A DNA stretch of 36,062 nt from Enterobacter sp. R1(2018) (lineage in GTDB: Bacteria; Pseudomonadota; Gammaproteobacteria; Enterobacterales; Enterobacteriaceae), in NCBI RefSeq assembly GCF_003628475.1, contig NZ_RCAA01000032.1:49600-85661 (forward strand), in the 5' to 3' direction. Positions 26,899 to 34,407 of the stretch are shown one piece after another; within the stretch, counting starts at the first letter, position 1, and the number at the start of each line of letters is the position of its first letter. A model generated the notes under the pieces. The model was not told the DNA's origin, did not search any database, and saw only the letters and a list, made by a program, of their open reading frames with translations. The position numbers and the translations under genes were made by a program.

Positions 26899-28329
26899 CT
26901 AGCGGCGCAAAAACCGTCCGGCACGCCCGATAACCTGTTTATCACGGCCATAGCTCATCACGCCATTGACCATCACCGCCTCAATGCCCGCAGCGGGCCG
27001 CTGGGGATCGCTAAAACTTGCCACGTCGCGCACCGTTTCCGGGTCGAACATCACCAAATCCGCATAGTAGCCGCGTTTCACCAGCCCTCGTTGCGGAAGC
27101 TGGAAACGCGCCGCCGACATGCCCGTCATCTTATGGACGGCAACCGTGAGCGGGAACAGCTTTTCGTCGCGGCTGTAGTGTCCCAGCACGCGGGGAAAGG
27201 CTCCCCACAGGCGCGGATGCGGCATCGGATCGTTCGGCAATCCGTCTGACCCAACCATCGTCACCGGATAGCTCAATACGCGCCGAACGTCGCGCTCGTC
27301 CATGTTGTAGTAAATCGCCCCGGCGGGCATCAGCAATTTGCCGGCTTCGTGAAGCGACATCGACCAGCCGTCCGCAATCTGCTTTAACGACTGCCCGGCG
27401 ACTTCCGGGTGCGGCTCAGACCAGGTAATGATGATGTCGAACTCGTCGGTAATTTGTTTCATATCCAGCGTCGAGGAGCTTGCTGAATAGGGATAGCAGT
27501 CGCAGGACACATCCTGCTGCTGGCGAACTTTGTCGAACAGCTTTAGCGTCTCAACGGTGCGGCCCCAGTTCTTCGCCCCGGCGCATTTGTGGTGCGATAC
27601 CACCACCGGCACCTTGCCGTGGCGGCCGATACGAAACGCTTCGTCGAGCGCGTCCAGAATGGGCTCGAACTCCGAACGCAAATGGGTGGTGTAGATCCCC
27701 TTTTCCGCCGCCAGCTCTTCCGCCAGCGCCATCACCTCTTCGGTAGAGGCGTGAAACGCCGTGGCATAGGCCAGGCCGGTACTCAGCCCCAGCGCGCCCT
27801 GCTGCAAAGCAAGCTTAAGCTGCGCGCGCATGCCGCTAATTTCTTCTGCCGTCGCGGTGCGGAATAAATCGTCCATATGGTTATTTCGCAGCGCGGTATG
27901 GCCGATAAGCGTACCGACGTTAATCGCCGGCCTTGCCTCTTCAACCGCTTCGGCATAGGCCGCAACCGTCGGGTAGATAAAGTGCTCAACGTCGCCGAGT
28001 AAATTCATCGGGTCCGGCACGCTTCCTTTCATGGTCGCGGTCGCCGCGCTGATACCGCAGTTACCCACGATCACCGTCGTAATGCCCTGGCTGATTTTCG
28101 GCAGGTACTCCGGCATGCGGATCACGTTGATATCGTCGTGAGTGTGGACATCTATAAAACCCGGGGCCAGCACGCGTCCCGCGCCGTCAATTTCATATCG
28201 CGCTTCGGCGTCAATAGCGGGCGCAATCTCAGCGATGCGATCGCCCTGAATGGCGACATCGGCGCGGTATTCCGCACCGCCGCTGCCATCGATGACCGTA
28301 ACATTTCTGAACAGATAGTCGAACTTCAT
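26899..28329 (-). CDS. N-acyl-D-amino-acid deacylase (amidohydrolase superfamily)
   Basis: 476 residues of the D-aminoacylase group. The metal site includes His62 and His64 in FIDVHTHDD, Cys91 in VGNCGISA (the bridging cysteine typical of D-aminoacylases), His216 in TTHLRSE, His246 in VVVSHHK, and Asp362 in VGSDGLPND. The N- and C-terminal beta-sandwich parts are also present. The family removes acyl groups from N-acyl-D-amino acids with zinc. It forms an operon with ridA and starts 202 bases from the divergent PLP dehydratase. In this context the substrate may be an N-acetylated 2-amino-2-deoxy-hexonate, which has an N-acyl-D-amino-acid end; that is inference. Confidence 0.92.
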   Translation of the reverse strand: MKFDYLFRNVTVIDGSGGAEYRADVAIQGDRIAEIAPAIDAEARYEIDGAGRVLAPGFIDVHTHDDINVIRMPEYLPKISQGITTVIVGNCGISAATATMKGSVPDPMNLLGDVEHFIYPTVAAYAEAVEEARPAINVGTLIGHTALRNNHMDDLFRTATAEEISGMRAQLKLALQQGALGLSTGLAYATAFHASTEEVMALAEELAAEKGIYTTHLRSEFEPILDALDEAFRIGRHGKVPVVVSHHKCAGAKNWGRTVETLKLFDKVRQQQDVSCDCYPYSASSSTLDMKQITDEFDIIITWSEPHPEVAGQSLKQIADGWSMSLHEAGKLLMPAGAIYYNMDERDVRRVLSYPVTMVGSDGLPNDPMPHPRLWGAFPRVLGHYSRDEKLFPLTVAVHKMTGMSAARFQLPQRGLVKRGYYADLVMFDPETVRDVASFSDPQRPAAGIEAVMVNGVMSYGRDKQVIGRAGRFLRR

Positions 28330-28426
28330 GTGTTCCTAACCCCCGTTGTGTTCTGGGCTAAAGTTAACCATTTACAAGCGAGAAAAACAGTGGAAGACTA
28401 CGCAAAATGCATAGGATTTTCTGATA

Positions 28427-28442
28427 CTTTTATTCATAAAAG
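28427..28442. promoter_or_regulatory. Palindrome in the divergent deacylase/dehydratase promoter region
   Basis: CTTTTAT-TC-ATAAAAG is a perfect 16-base palindrome in the AT-rich 202-base gap, flanked by AATGCAT (28406-28412) and ATGCATT (28447-28453). It is a candidate operator for the RpiR-type regulator. Confidence 0.4.
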
Positions 28443-28531
28443 CATAATGCATTAATATATTTCGTATATTTTCAATAAGTTAATTAAGATACCCAGTCTG
28501 AAAGAAAAGATAATCGCAAAGGAATAATGTT

Positions 28532-29752
28532 ATGAAATACCAAGAAAGTAACCTCGTTCCGCACAAATCCGCCCTGATGAACGACGCGGCTAACCTCCTG
28601 AATGAAGACGTCTGTCTGCCCGCCGCGGTAATAAAAAAAGCCGCCCTGGAAAACAATATTCAGTGGATGCAGCGCTATGCCGATAAGCGAGGCGTCTCCC
28701 TTGCCCCGCACGGAAAAACGACCATGACGCCGTGGATTTTCCAGCAGCAACAGCAGGCCGGAGCGTGGGCCGTTGGTGTGGGCAGCGCCTGGCAGGCGAG
28801 CATCGCGATGGTAAGCGGCGTGAAGCGGGTATTAATGGTTAACCAGCTGGTCGGTAAAGCGAATATGCAGCTGGTTGCAAAGCTAAAAAACGACTATCGG
28901 GACGTAGATTATCTTTGCTGCGTGGACAGCGTCGCCAACGCCCGTACCCTCTCCGCTTTCTTTAGCGCGCAAAACCAGCGGCTTGATATTCTGATTGAGC
29001 TGGGCGTGCCGGGCGGGCGCTGCGGCTGCCGTACAGCGGAACAGGCTCTTGCGCTGGCAGAAGAGATTTCGGGCTTACCGGGGCTGCGCTTACGCGGTCT
29101 TGAGCTGTACGAAGGCGTGCTGCACGGCGAAAATCCGCGGCCAAAAGTAGAAGCGCTGCTGCGCGATGCGGCCGCCCTTGCCTGCCAGCTTGAGCGTTAT
29201 GTGGAAGGGGAATTTATTCTCACCGGCGCGGGTTCAGTCTGGTATGACGTCGTGTGCAACGTCTGGCTAGAGGCGAAGAAACCGGCCAACTGCCGCGTGG
29301 TCATCCGCCCAGGCTGCTATATCACGCACGATAAAGGGATTTATCAGGAAGCGCAGGACGAGCTGATGGCCCGCGACAAAGTAGCCTGCGATCTGGGCGG
29401 GGATTTAGCCTCCGCGCTGGAGCTGGTCGCCATGGTGCAGTCGGTGCCGGAAAGCGATCGCGCCATCGTCAACTTCGGCAAACGTGACAGCGCCTTCGAC
29501 GCAGGTTTGCCCCAGCCCATCGCGCATTACCGCCAGGGAAAATCGCTTTCACATCCGGGAGACGCTATCGAAACCACCGGCATCATGGATCAACACGCGA
29601 TGCTGAAGCTCAGTCCCGGCGCCGACGTACAGGTGGGGGATATTCTGGTATTCAGCACCTCCCACCCGTGCCTGACGTTCGACAAGTGGAAGGCGCTACT
29701 GCTGGTGGACGATGAATATAACGTGCTGGAAACCTTAGAAACGGCGTTTTGA
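28532..29752 (+). CDS. Fold-type III PLP amino acid deaminase / D-serine dehydratase-like protein
   Basis: 406 residues of the DSD1/D-threonine aldolase group (alanine racemase N-terminal fold). The PLP lysine is Lys62 in SLAPHGKTTMTPW, matching the HxKT pattern of the family. Zinc ligands expected in the C-terminal domain are His378 and Cys380 (STSHPCLTFDKW), the HxC motif of zinc-dependent D-serine dehydratases. The barrel has ELGVPGGRCGCRTAEQA and GAGSVWYDVV. Relatives eliminate the beta-hydroxyl of 3-hydroxy-D-amino acids giving an enamine, then a 2-keto acid and ammonia. AAAGGA lies upstream; it is divergent from deacylase-ridA. Substrate is inferred to be a 2-amino-2-deoxy-hexonate. Confidence 0.88.
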   Translation: MKYQESNLVPHKSALMNDAANLLNEDVCLPAAVIKKAALENNIQWMQRYADKRGVSLAPHGKTTMTPWIFQQQQQAGAWAVGVGSAWQASIAMVSGVKRVLMVNQLVGKANMQLVAKLKNDYRDVDYLCCVDSVANARTLSAFFSAQNQRLDILIELGVPGGRCGCRTAEQALALAEEISGLPGLRLRGLELYEGVLHGENPRPKVEALLRDAAALACQLERYVEGEFILTGAGSVWYDVVCNVWLEAKKPANCRVVIRPGCYITHDKGIYQEAQDELMARDKVACDLGGDLASALELVAMVQSVPESDRAIVNFGKRDSAFDAGLPQPIAHYRQGKSLSHPGDAIETTGIMDQHAMLKLSPGADVQVGDILVFSTSHPCLTFDKWKALLLVDDEYNVLETLETAF

Positions 29753-29761
29753 TGTAAAGAA

Positions 29762-29837
29762 GGTGGATAGCGCTTACGCTTATCCACCCTACAATCACTG
29801 GTTTTGTAGGTCGGGTAAGCAAAGCGCCGCCCGACCT
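29762..29837. repeat. BIME-type pair after the PLP dehydratase gene
   Basis: Two units, 29762-29788 (GGTGGATAGCG...TTATCCACC) and 29808-29837 (AGGTCGGG...CCCGACCT), joined by CCTACAA and TTGTAGG arms, so the whole element is itself a nested inverted repeat. It lies between two convergent genes. Confidence 0.8.
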
Positions 29838-29842
29838 GGCAT

Positions 29843-31165
29843 TCACGCATCCGCTAACTGCTTCGCCTTCTCCTCTTCGCGCTGCTGCTGCTCGGTTTCC
29901 AGCATCTTCTTCTCGTAAACCTTGAAGAACGGATAGTAAATCACCAGCGAAATAAAGAAGCAGATAAACACCAGCCCGCAGGCTATCAGGTTCCAGTTGG
30001 TGGTGATCAGCGCACCCAGCGGGGCCGGAATGGTAAACGGCGGCTTCACCATCATGCGCGGAATCAGCCCGGTAATGGTAAACAGGTACACCACCATGGT
30101 ATTCACCATCGGCGCGAGAATAAAAGGTACGGCCAGAATCGGGTTCATCACTATCGGCGCGCCGAAAATCATCGGTTCGTTGATGTTGAATAAGCCCGGA
30201 ATAAACGACAGCTTCCCAAGGGACTTCAGATAGGTCGCTTTCGAACGGATAAACAGCACCACCAGCGCGAGCGTCGATCCGGTGCCGCCCATCTGGGCAT
30301 ACCACTGGAAGAACTGTTCGGTGAAGATATTCGGCAGCGCGTAAGCGCTGGTGCCCGCCTGGAACAGCTCCATATTCTGTACGATCGCCTGGTCCCAAAG
30401 CGGCCGGATCAACGGCCCCATCACCGCGTGCCCGTGGATCCCGAACACCCAGAACAGATCGATAAAGAACTGCGTAACGATCCCGCCAAACAGGTTGGTG
30501 CCGGTCATAAACCCTTTAAGCGGCATAATAATAAAGCTGATGATGGCGTTAATATCAATATTCAGAAAGTGACGCGGGATCCAGAAGATCAGCACCACGG
30601 CAAGGGTGGGAAAAAGCGCTGAGAAAGAGCTCGCCACCACCGGCGGCACGCCCTCGGGCATCTTAATTTCGATATTGCGGACTTTAATAAAGCGGTAGAT
30701 TTCAATGGCGATCAGCGAAGAAATAATGGCCCCAAATAATCCCTGCGAGCTGAGCGAGGTAATGGGAATATAACGCCCGGCAACCGCCTCGCCGGCGACG
30801 GTAACGCCTTCTTTAATATTGACCGGCACGATCATCAGCAATGTCGCTAACATGGCCAGCAGCCCGCTGGTAATATCGTTGAGCTTATAGCTTTTCCCCA
30901 GGAAGGAACCAATGGTGAAGGCGGCATAAAGCGACATCAGCCCGACGGTAAAACGAAAGGGAACATCCAGCATATCGCGCCAGGGCGCGATAAAATCCAT
31001 ATAACCCTTGATCGGAATATTAAGCAAAATAACGAAAAACGATCCGACAATGGTCAGGGGTAAAATAGAGATCAGCCCGTTACGGATCGCCTGCATGTGC
31101 CGCTGGTTGCCGATAGCGTTCGCTACCGGCAGCATTTTTTCGGCCAGCTTTTCAAAATAAGACAT
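29843..31165 (-). CDS. PTS beta-glucoside/cellobiose-type permease IIC
   Basis: 440 residues from the ATG at 31165 (MSYFEKLAEKMLPVANAIGNQRH), which has GAGGGGG upstream and lies 1 base after the glucosidase stop; the frame runs further back within that gene. Lactose/cellobiose-family IIC membrane domain with about ten helices. The substrate loop with Glu appears in SFIPGLFNINEPMIFGAPIVMNP, the family hallmark. It transports and, with IIB and IIA, phosphorylates a beta-glucoside. The C-terminal tail is charged (YEKKMLETEQQQREEEKAKQ). No IIA gene is adjacent. Confidence 0.92.
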   Translation of the reverse strand: MSYFEKLAEKMLPVANAIGNQRHMQAIRNGLISILPLTIVGSFFVILLNIPIKGYMDFIAPWRDMLDVPFRFTVGLMSLYAAFTIGSFLGKSYKLNDITSGLLAMLATLLMIVPVNIKEGVTVAGEAVAGRYIPITSLSSQGLFGAIISSLIAIEIYRFIKVRNIEIKMPEGVPPVVASSFSALFPTLAVVLIFWIPRHFLNIDINAIISFIIMPLKGFMTGTNLFGGIVTQFFIDLFWVFGIHGHAVMGPLIRPLWDQAIVQNMELFQAGTSAYALPNIFTEQFFQWYAQMGGTGSTLALVVLFIRSKATYLKSLGKLSFIPGLFNINEPMIFGAPIVMNPILAVPFILAPMVNTMVVYLFTITGLIPRMMVKPPFTIPAPLGALITTNWNLIACGLVFICFFISLVIYYPFFKVYEKKMLETEQQQREEEKAKQLADA

Positions 31166-31166
31166 G

Positions 31167-32555
31167 CTACGCCCCCTCAAAGCCGTTGTTTTCAATTACC
31201 GAGCGGAACCACTGCCCCGATTTTTTAAGCGAACGCTGCTGGGTTGCTAAATCCAGGCGATAAAAACCGTAGCGATTTTTATAAGCGTTCTGCCAGGACC
31301 AGCAGTCGATAAAGGTCCACATGTGATAGCCCAGACAATTGCTGCCGTCGGCCATTGCCTGATGCAGATAGCCCAGATGTTCTTTCAGAAATTCAATCCG
31401 GTAGTCGTCCTGCACCTGGCCGTTAACCATAAACTGCTCTTCGTCGGAAATACCGATGCCGTTCTCCGAAACAAACCAGGGTAAATTGCCGTAGCGCTCT
31501 TTTACCACCATCGCGATGTCATAAAGCGCCGCCGGATAAATCTCGATACCGCGGGAAGTATTCATCCTGCGGCCCGGCATGATGTACTCCTCAAAGAATC
31601 TTTCGGGAACAAAACCATGCGTCTCTTCCAGCGGCGTTTCACGAGCCTTAACGCGTCGGGGACGGTAATAGTTTATTCCCAGCAAATCGATACGCGTTTG
31701 GGAGATAAGCTCGCAGTCGCCGGGTAAAGTTTCCGGCAGCTGGCCATGCTCCTGGAGAATGGCGATCAGCTCGTCGGGATAACGGCCAAGCAAAACAGGT
31801 TCGTTGATGCTGCGGGTGTAAAAAAGGTCGGCCATTGCCGCCGCCCGGAGATCTTCCGGCGTATCGCTGCGCGGATAGACCGGAATAACGTCCATAATGA
31901 TGCCAATCTGCCCTTCAATATCCCTCTCACGCCAGGCCGCCACCGCTTTGCAGTGTGCGAGAACAATGTGGTGAAGAACCTGCGCGGCGCGGCGAAAATC
32001 CGTCACGTAAGGGTAATGACGAGGATGCAGATAGCCGGCTTCGGCGGGAATAAGCGGCTCGTTAAAGGTGAACCAGTAGCGCACGCGATCGCCAAAAAGC
32101 TCGTAGCAAATACGCGCATACCGGGCAAAAGCTTCCACCACTTCGCGATTTTCAAAACCGCCTTTTTCCTGTAGCGCCATCGGCATATCGAAATGGTAAA
32201 GATTAATAAAAGGCTCGATGCCCTGAGCGTTTAATTCATTTATGACTGAGTTATAAAAATCTACCGCCTGCGGGTTTATTTCTCCGTCGCCATCGGGAAT
32301 TAATCGCGACCAGGAAACTGAGGTGCGAAAAGAATTCAGACCAATATCTTTGGCGCGCTGGATATCTTCCCGATAATTCCGGTAAAACGTGGAGGTATCA
32401 TCCGACGTTACGCCGTCAAAGAAACGTTCATTAAACTGGTGCGAGGCATAGTCCCAGATATTCTCACCTTTACCATCGCCCGGCTGGTGCCCCTCGGACT
32501 GCGTTGCGCTGGTGGCGGTCCCCCACCAGAAATTATCAGGAAAGCGGTAATTCAT
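31167..32555 (-). CDS. 6-phospho-beta-glucosidase (GH1)
   Basis: 462 residues of glycoside hydrolase family 1. The acid/base is Glu166 in FTFNEP and the nucleophile Glu364 in VSENGIG. The N-terminus FPDNFWWGTATSATQSEG and the C-terminal YHMWTFIDCWSWQNAYKNRYGFY are typical. A phosphate-binding element is likely in SLKKSGQWF. It hydrolyses the 6-phospho-beta-glucoside brought in by the PTS, giving glucose 6-phosphate plus glucose or aglycone. It starts 9 bases after IIB and 1 base before IIC, so the three genes form one operon. Confidence 0.94.
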   Translation of the reverse strand: MNYRFPDNFWWGTATSATQSEGHQPGDGKGENIWDYASHQFNERFFDGVTSDDTSTFYRNYREDIQRAKDIGLNSFRTSVSWSRLIPDGDGEINPQAVDFYNSVINELNAQGIEPFINLYHFDMPMALQEKGGFENREVVEAFARYARICYELFGDRVRYWFTFNEPLIPAEAGYLHPRHYPYVTDFRRAAQVLHHIVLAHCKAVAAWRERDIEGQIGIIMDVIPVYPRSDTPEDLRAAAMADLFYTRSINEPVLLGRYPDELIAILQEHGQLPETLPGDCELISQTRIDLLGINYYRPRRVKARETPLEETHGFVPERFFEEYIMPGRRMNTSRGIEIYPAALYDIAMVVKERYGNLPWFVSENGIGISDEEQFMVNGQVQDDYRIEFLKEHLGYLHQAMADGSNCLGYHMWTFIDCWSWQNAYKNRYGFYRLDLATQQRSLKKSGQWFRSVIENNGFEGA

Positions 32556-32564
32556 GGCTCGTCC

Positions 32565-32879
32565 TTACTGTGCGTTTGGTAATAAAGACAGAGCGTGATC
32601 CAGTACCTTATCGCCCTGCATGGAGCCGTACTGCATCATATCGATAGCCGCTACCGGCACGCCGTGCGGGGCGGCCGCGCTGGATAAACGCTGAAGCTGA
32701 AATTTGACCTGCGGGCCAAGCAAAATAACGTCGGCTTCGGTAATTATCTGGTCAAAATCAGATACCGGCACCGCCGTAATTTCCACGGCGATATCGCGGC
32801 TGGCGGCAGACTGTTTCATTTTTTCTACTAACATGCTGGTCGACATACCCGCAGCGCAGCATAAAAAGATTTTCTTCAT
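32565..32879 (-). CDS. PTS lactose/cellobiose-family IIB subunit
   Basis: 104 residues from ATG 32879 (AGGGGAAACG upstream); an extension to 32918 is unlikely. The phosphocysteine is probably Cys8 in IFLCCAAGMSTSMLV, matching CSAGMSTS of ChbB. DVILLGPQVKFQL fits the family. It carries the phosphoryl group from IIA to the substrate in IIC. It is the first gene of the PTS operon. The next residue before the active cysteine is also Cys (Cys7). Confidence 0.93.
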   Translation of the reverse strand: MKKIFLCCAAGMSTSMLVEKMKQSAASRDIAVEITAVPVSDFDQIITEADVILLGPQVKFQLQRLSSAAAPHGVPVAAIDMMQYGSMQGDKVLDHALSLLPNAQ

Positions 32880-32909
32880 CGTTTCCCCTGGCATTTTTAG
32901 CGTGGTTAT

Positions 32910-32938
32910 CCGCAACATGCGGCAAAATACATATTGCG
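32910..32938. promoter_or_regulatory. Putative operator upstream of the PTS operon
   Basis: CCGCA-ACA-TGCGG (32910-32922) is a perfect palindrome, and CCGCAA (32910-32915) is also mirrored by TTGCGG (32933-32938). It lies 31-59 bases upstream of the IIB start. No dedicated regulator gene is adjacent. Confidence 0.4.
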
Positions 32939-33071
32939 GAGTGTGGGAAAAAGCGGCAAGTGAGGGGCAACACAGAATTGGTTTTAATGACTGGTACTTT
33001 TCAGCGGCTTATTGATACAACGCGTATTTAATGAGAATAAACAGCAGGATAGTTATGTTACCGTCGGCAAA

Positions 33072-33092
33072 ATAAAGGGCGTTCCGTCGCCC
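33072..33092 (-). terminator. Terminator of the SDR gene
   Basis: On the minus strand GGGCG-ACGGAA-CGCCC is followed by TTTATTTT, 15 bases after the SDR stop. Confidence 0.55.
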
Positions 33093-33106
33093 GTTAATAG
33101 CAATAC

Positions 33107-33850
33107 TTATAAATTACCCACTCCGCCATCAATAAGTAATTCACTTCCGACCATAAAGGTGGATTCATCGGAGGCGAGATATACCGCGGCCTTTGCCAGC
33201 TCAAGCGTCGTGCCGAGGCGGCCAACGGGCACCAGAGCGTGGATATCTTTGCGCAAGGCTTCTTCAGAAACGCTCTTGCCCAGTTTACCCAGCGCCGGCG
33301 TTTCGGTGGGACCGGGGCTTAAACCGTTAACCCGGATACCTTTCGGATGCAGTTCGCCGGAAAGCGTTCTGGCAAGGGAGAGAATCGCGGCTTTGCTGGC
33401 GGCATAAACGCTGCTCTGGGGCAGCCCAATATGCGCGCTTACCGAACCACAAACGATAACCGAAGAGGGATTCGCCAGCAGCGGCAGCAAAGCCTGAATC
33501 AAAAAGAACGGGCCTTTCAGATTGGTGTTCATCAGCCTGTCGTAAGCGTTTTCGTCCCATTCCTGCAAAGGGCGATGCGTCACGTCCCCGGCGTTGATAT
33601 ACAGCACGTCCAGGCGCGGCCATAGCTGAGCAAGCTGTTCACCAAGCGCCCGTTGCTGGCCGATGTCGCCCGCCTCGCTATGAATGATATGTACATGACC
33701 AAGCGCTTCTTTGGCTGCCAGCAGTCCTGCTTTATTGCGCCCCGTAATCGCGACCGTCGCACCCTCAGCCAGAAACTGCCTTGCCGTTTCAAGTCCAATA
33801 CCGCTGGTGCCGCCGGTGATTAATGCATATTTACCTTCAAGTCTGCCCAT
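33107..33850 (-). CDS. Short-chain dehydrogenase/reductase
   Basis: 247 residues if it starts at the ATG at 33850, which has GAGG at 8-base spacing; an ATG two codons earlier (33856) is too close to that site. Classical SDR: nucleotide-binding TGGTSGIG (about residue 12), Asn-Ala-Gly in YINAGDV, and the Ser-Tyr-Lys triad in CGSVSAHIGLPQSSVYAASK. The cofactor is probably NADP, from AITGRN after the second strand. C-terminus LLIDGGVGNL is typical. It is divergent from an HxlR regulator with a shared operator, so it is probably induced by an electrophile or quinone sensed by that regulator. The substrate is not known. Confidence 0.92.
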   Translation of the reverse strand: MGRLEGKYALITGGTSGIGLETARQFLAEGATVAITGRNKAGLLAAKEALGHVHIIHSEAGDIGQQRALGEQLAQLWPRLDVLYINAGDVTHRPLQEWDENAYDRLMNTNLKGPFFLIQALLPLLANPSSVIVCGSVSAHIGLPQSSVYAASKAAILSLARTLSGELHPKGIRVNGLSPGPTETPALGKLGKSVSEEALRKDIHALVPVGRLGTTLELAKAAVYLASDESTFMVGSELLIDGGVGNL

Positions 33851-33894
33851 CGTCATTACCTCATGTTTAGCTGGTCAGGGCATTATTTCCGCTA

Positions 33895-33931
33895 TAGTAT
33901 CCTTTGGATAGTAGGCACCATTTGGATACTA
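33895..33931. promoter_or_regulatory. HxlR operator between the SDR and regulator genes
   Basis: TATCC-TTT-GGATA (33898-33910) is a perfect palindrome, and TAGTATCC (33895-33902) pairs with GGATACTA (33924-33931). TTTGGATA occurs twice as a direct repeat 18 bases apart (33903, 33921). Three half-sites of the same motif suggest two overlapping binding modes. Confidence 0.7.
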
Positions 33932-33973
33932 AAGAACCGAATGGGATGCATTAGCTAACCGCAGGGTAAAGCG

Positions 33974-34321
33974 ATGGTAAAAAATTTTTCGGCAATACCC
34001 GCAGGCATTGCCTGCCCGATGGTGAGTTTTGTGAATCTGATATCCGGCAAATGGGCAATCCCCATTCTCTACAGAATGATTGTGATAGATGAGCCGGTAA
34101 GATTTAGCGATTTACAACGCGCGGTGCGCCCCATCACGCAAAAAGAGCTCACAAAGCAGCTACGCCAGTTTGAATCGCGCGGCCTGGTGACAAGACAGGT
34201 GTTCGCCGAGGTGCCCCCGAGGGTGGAGTATCAGATAACGGAGTTAGGCAAATCGCTGCGCCCAACGCTGGATTCGCTGGCCGAGTGGATGCGGGATAAG
34301 GGGGAAATGCTGGGGAATTGA
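33974..34321 (+). CDS. HxlR-family transcriptional regulator
   Basis: 115 residues, a single winged-helix HxlR domain. The conserved cysteine at residue 14 in IACPMVSFVNLISGKWAIPIL is the redox- or electrophile-sensing position in this family. DLQRAVRPITQKELTKQLRQFESRGLVTRQVF is the recognition part, and EYQITELGKSL the wing. Divergent from the SDR gene and 117 bases from it, with repeated GGATA half-sites in between. It probably represses the SDR and itself. Confidence 0.92.
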   Translation: MVKNFSAIPAGIACPMVSFVNLISGKWAIPILYRMIVIDEPVRFSDLQRAVRPITQKELTKQLRQFESRGLVTRQVFAEVPPRVEYQITELGKSLRPTLDSLAEWMRDKGEMLGN

Positions 34322-34342
34322 GAAAGTACAATCGCGGTTTTA

Positions 34343-34384
34343 TTAGCTGGCCGCCCACTACAGAAAAATCAGGTCGCCAGCTAA
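34343..34384. repeat. Inverted repeat between hxlR-type gene and lipoprotein gene
   Basis: TTAGCTGGC (34343-34351) and GCCAGCTAA (34376-34384) form a perfect 9-bp inverted repeat with a 24-base loop in the convergent gap. No T-run on either side; possibly a transcript-end hairpin. Confidence 0.5.
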
Positions 34385-34407
34385 CGCAATATATTTATGT
34401 GCCAATA

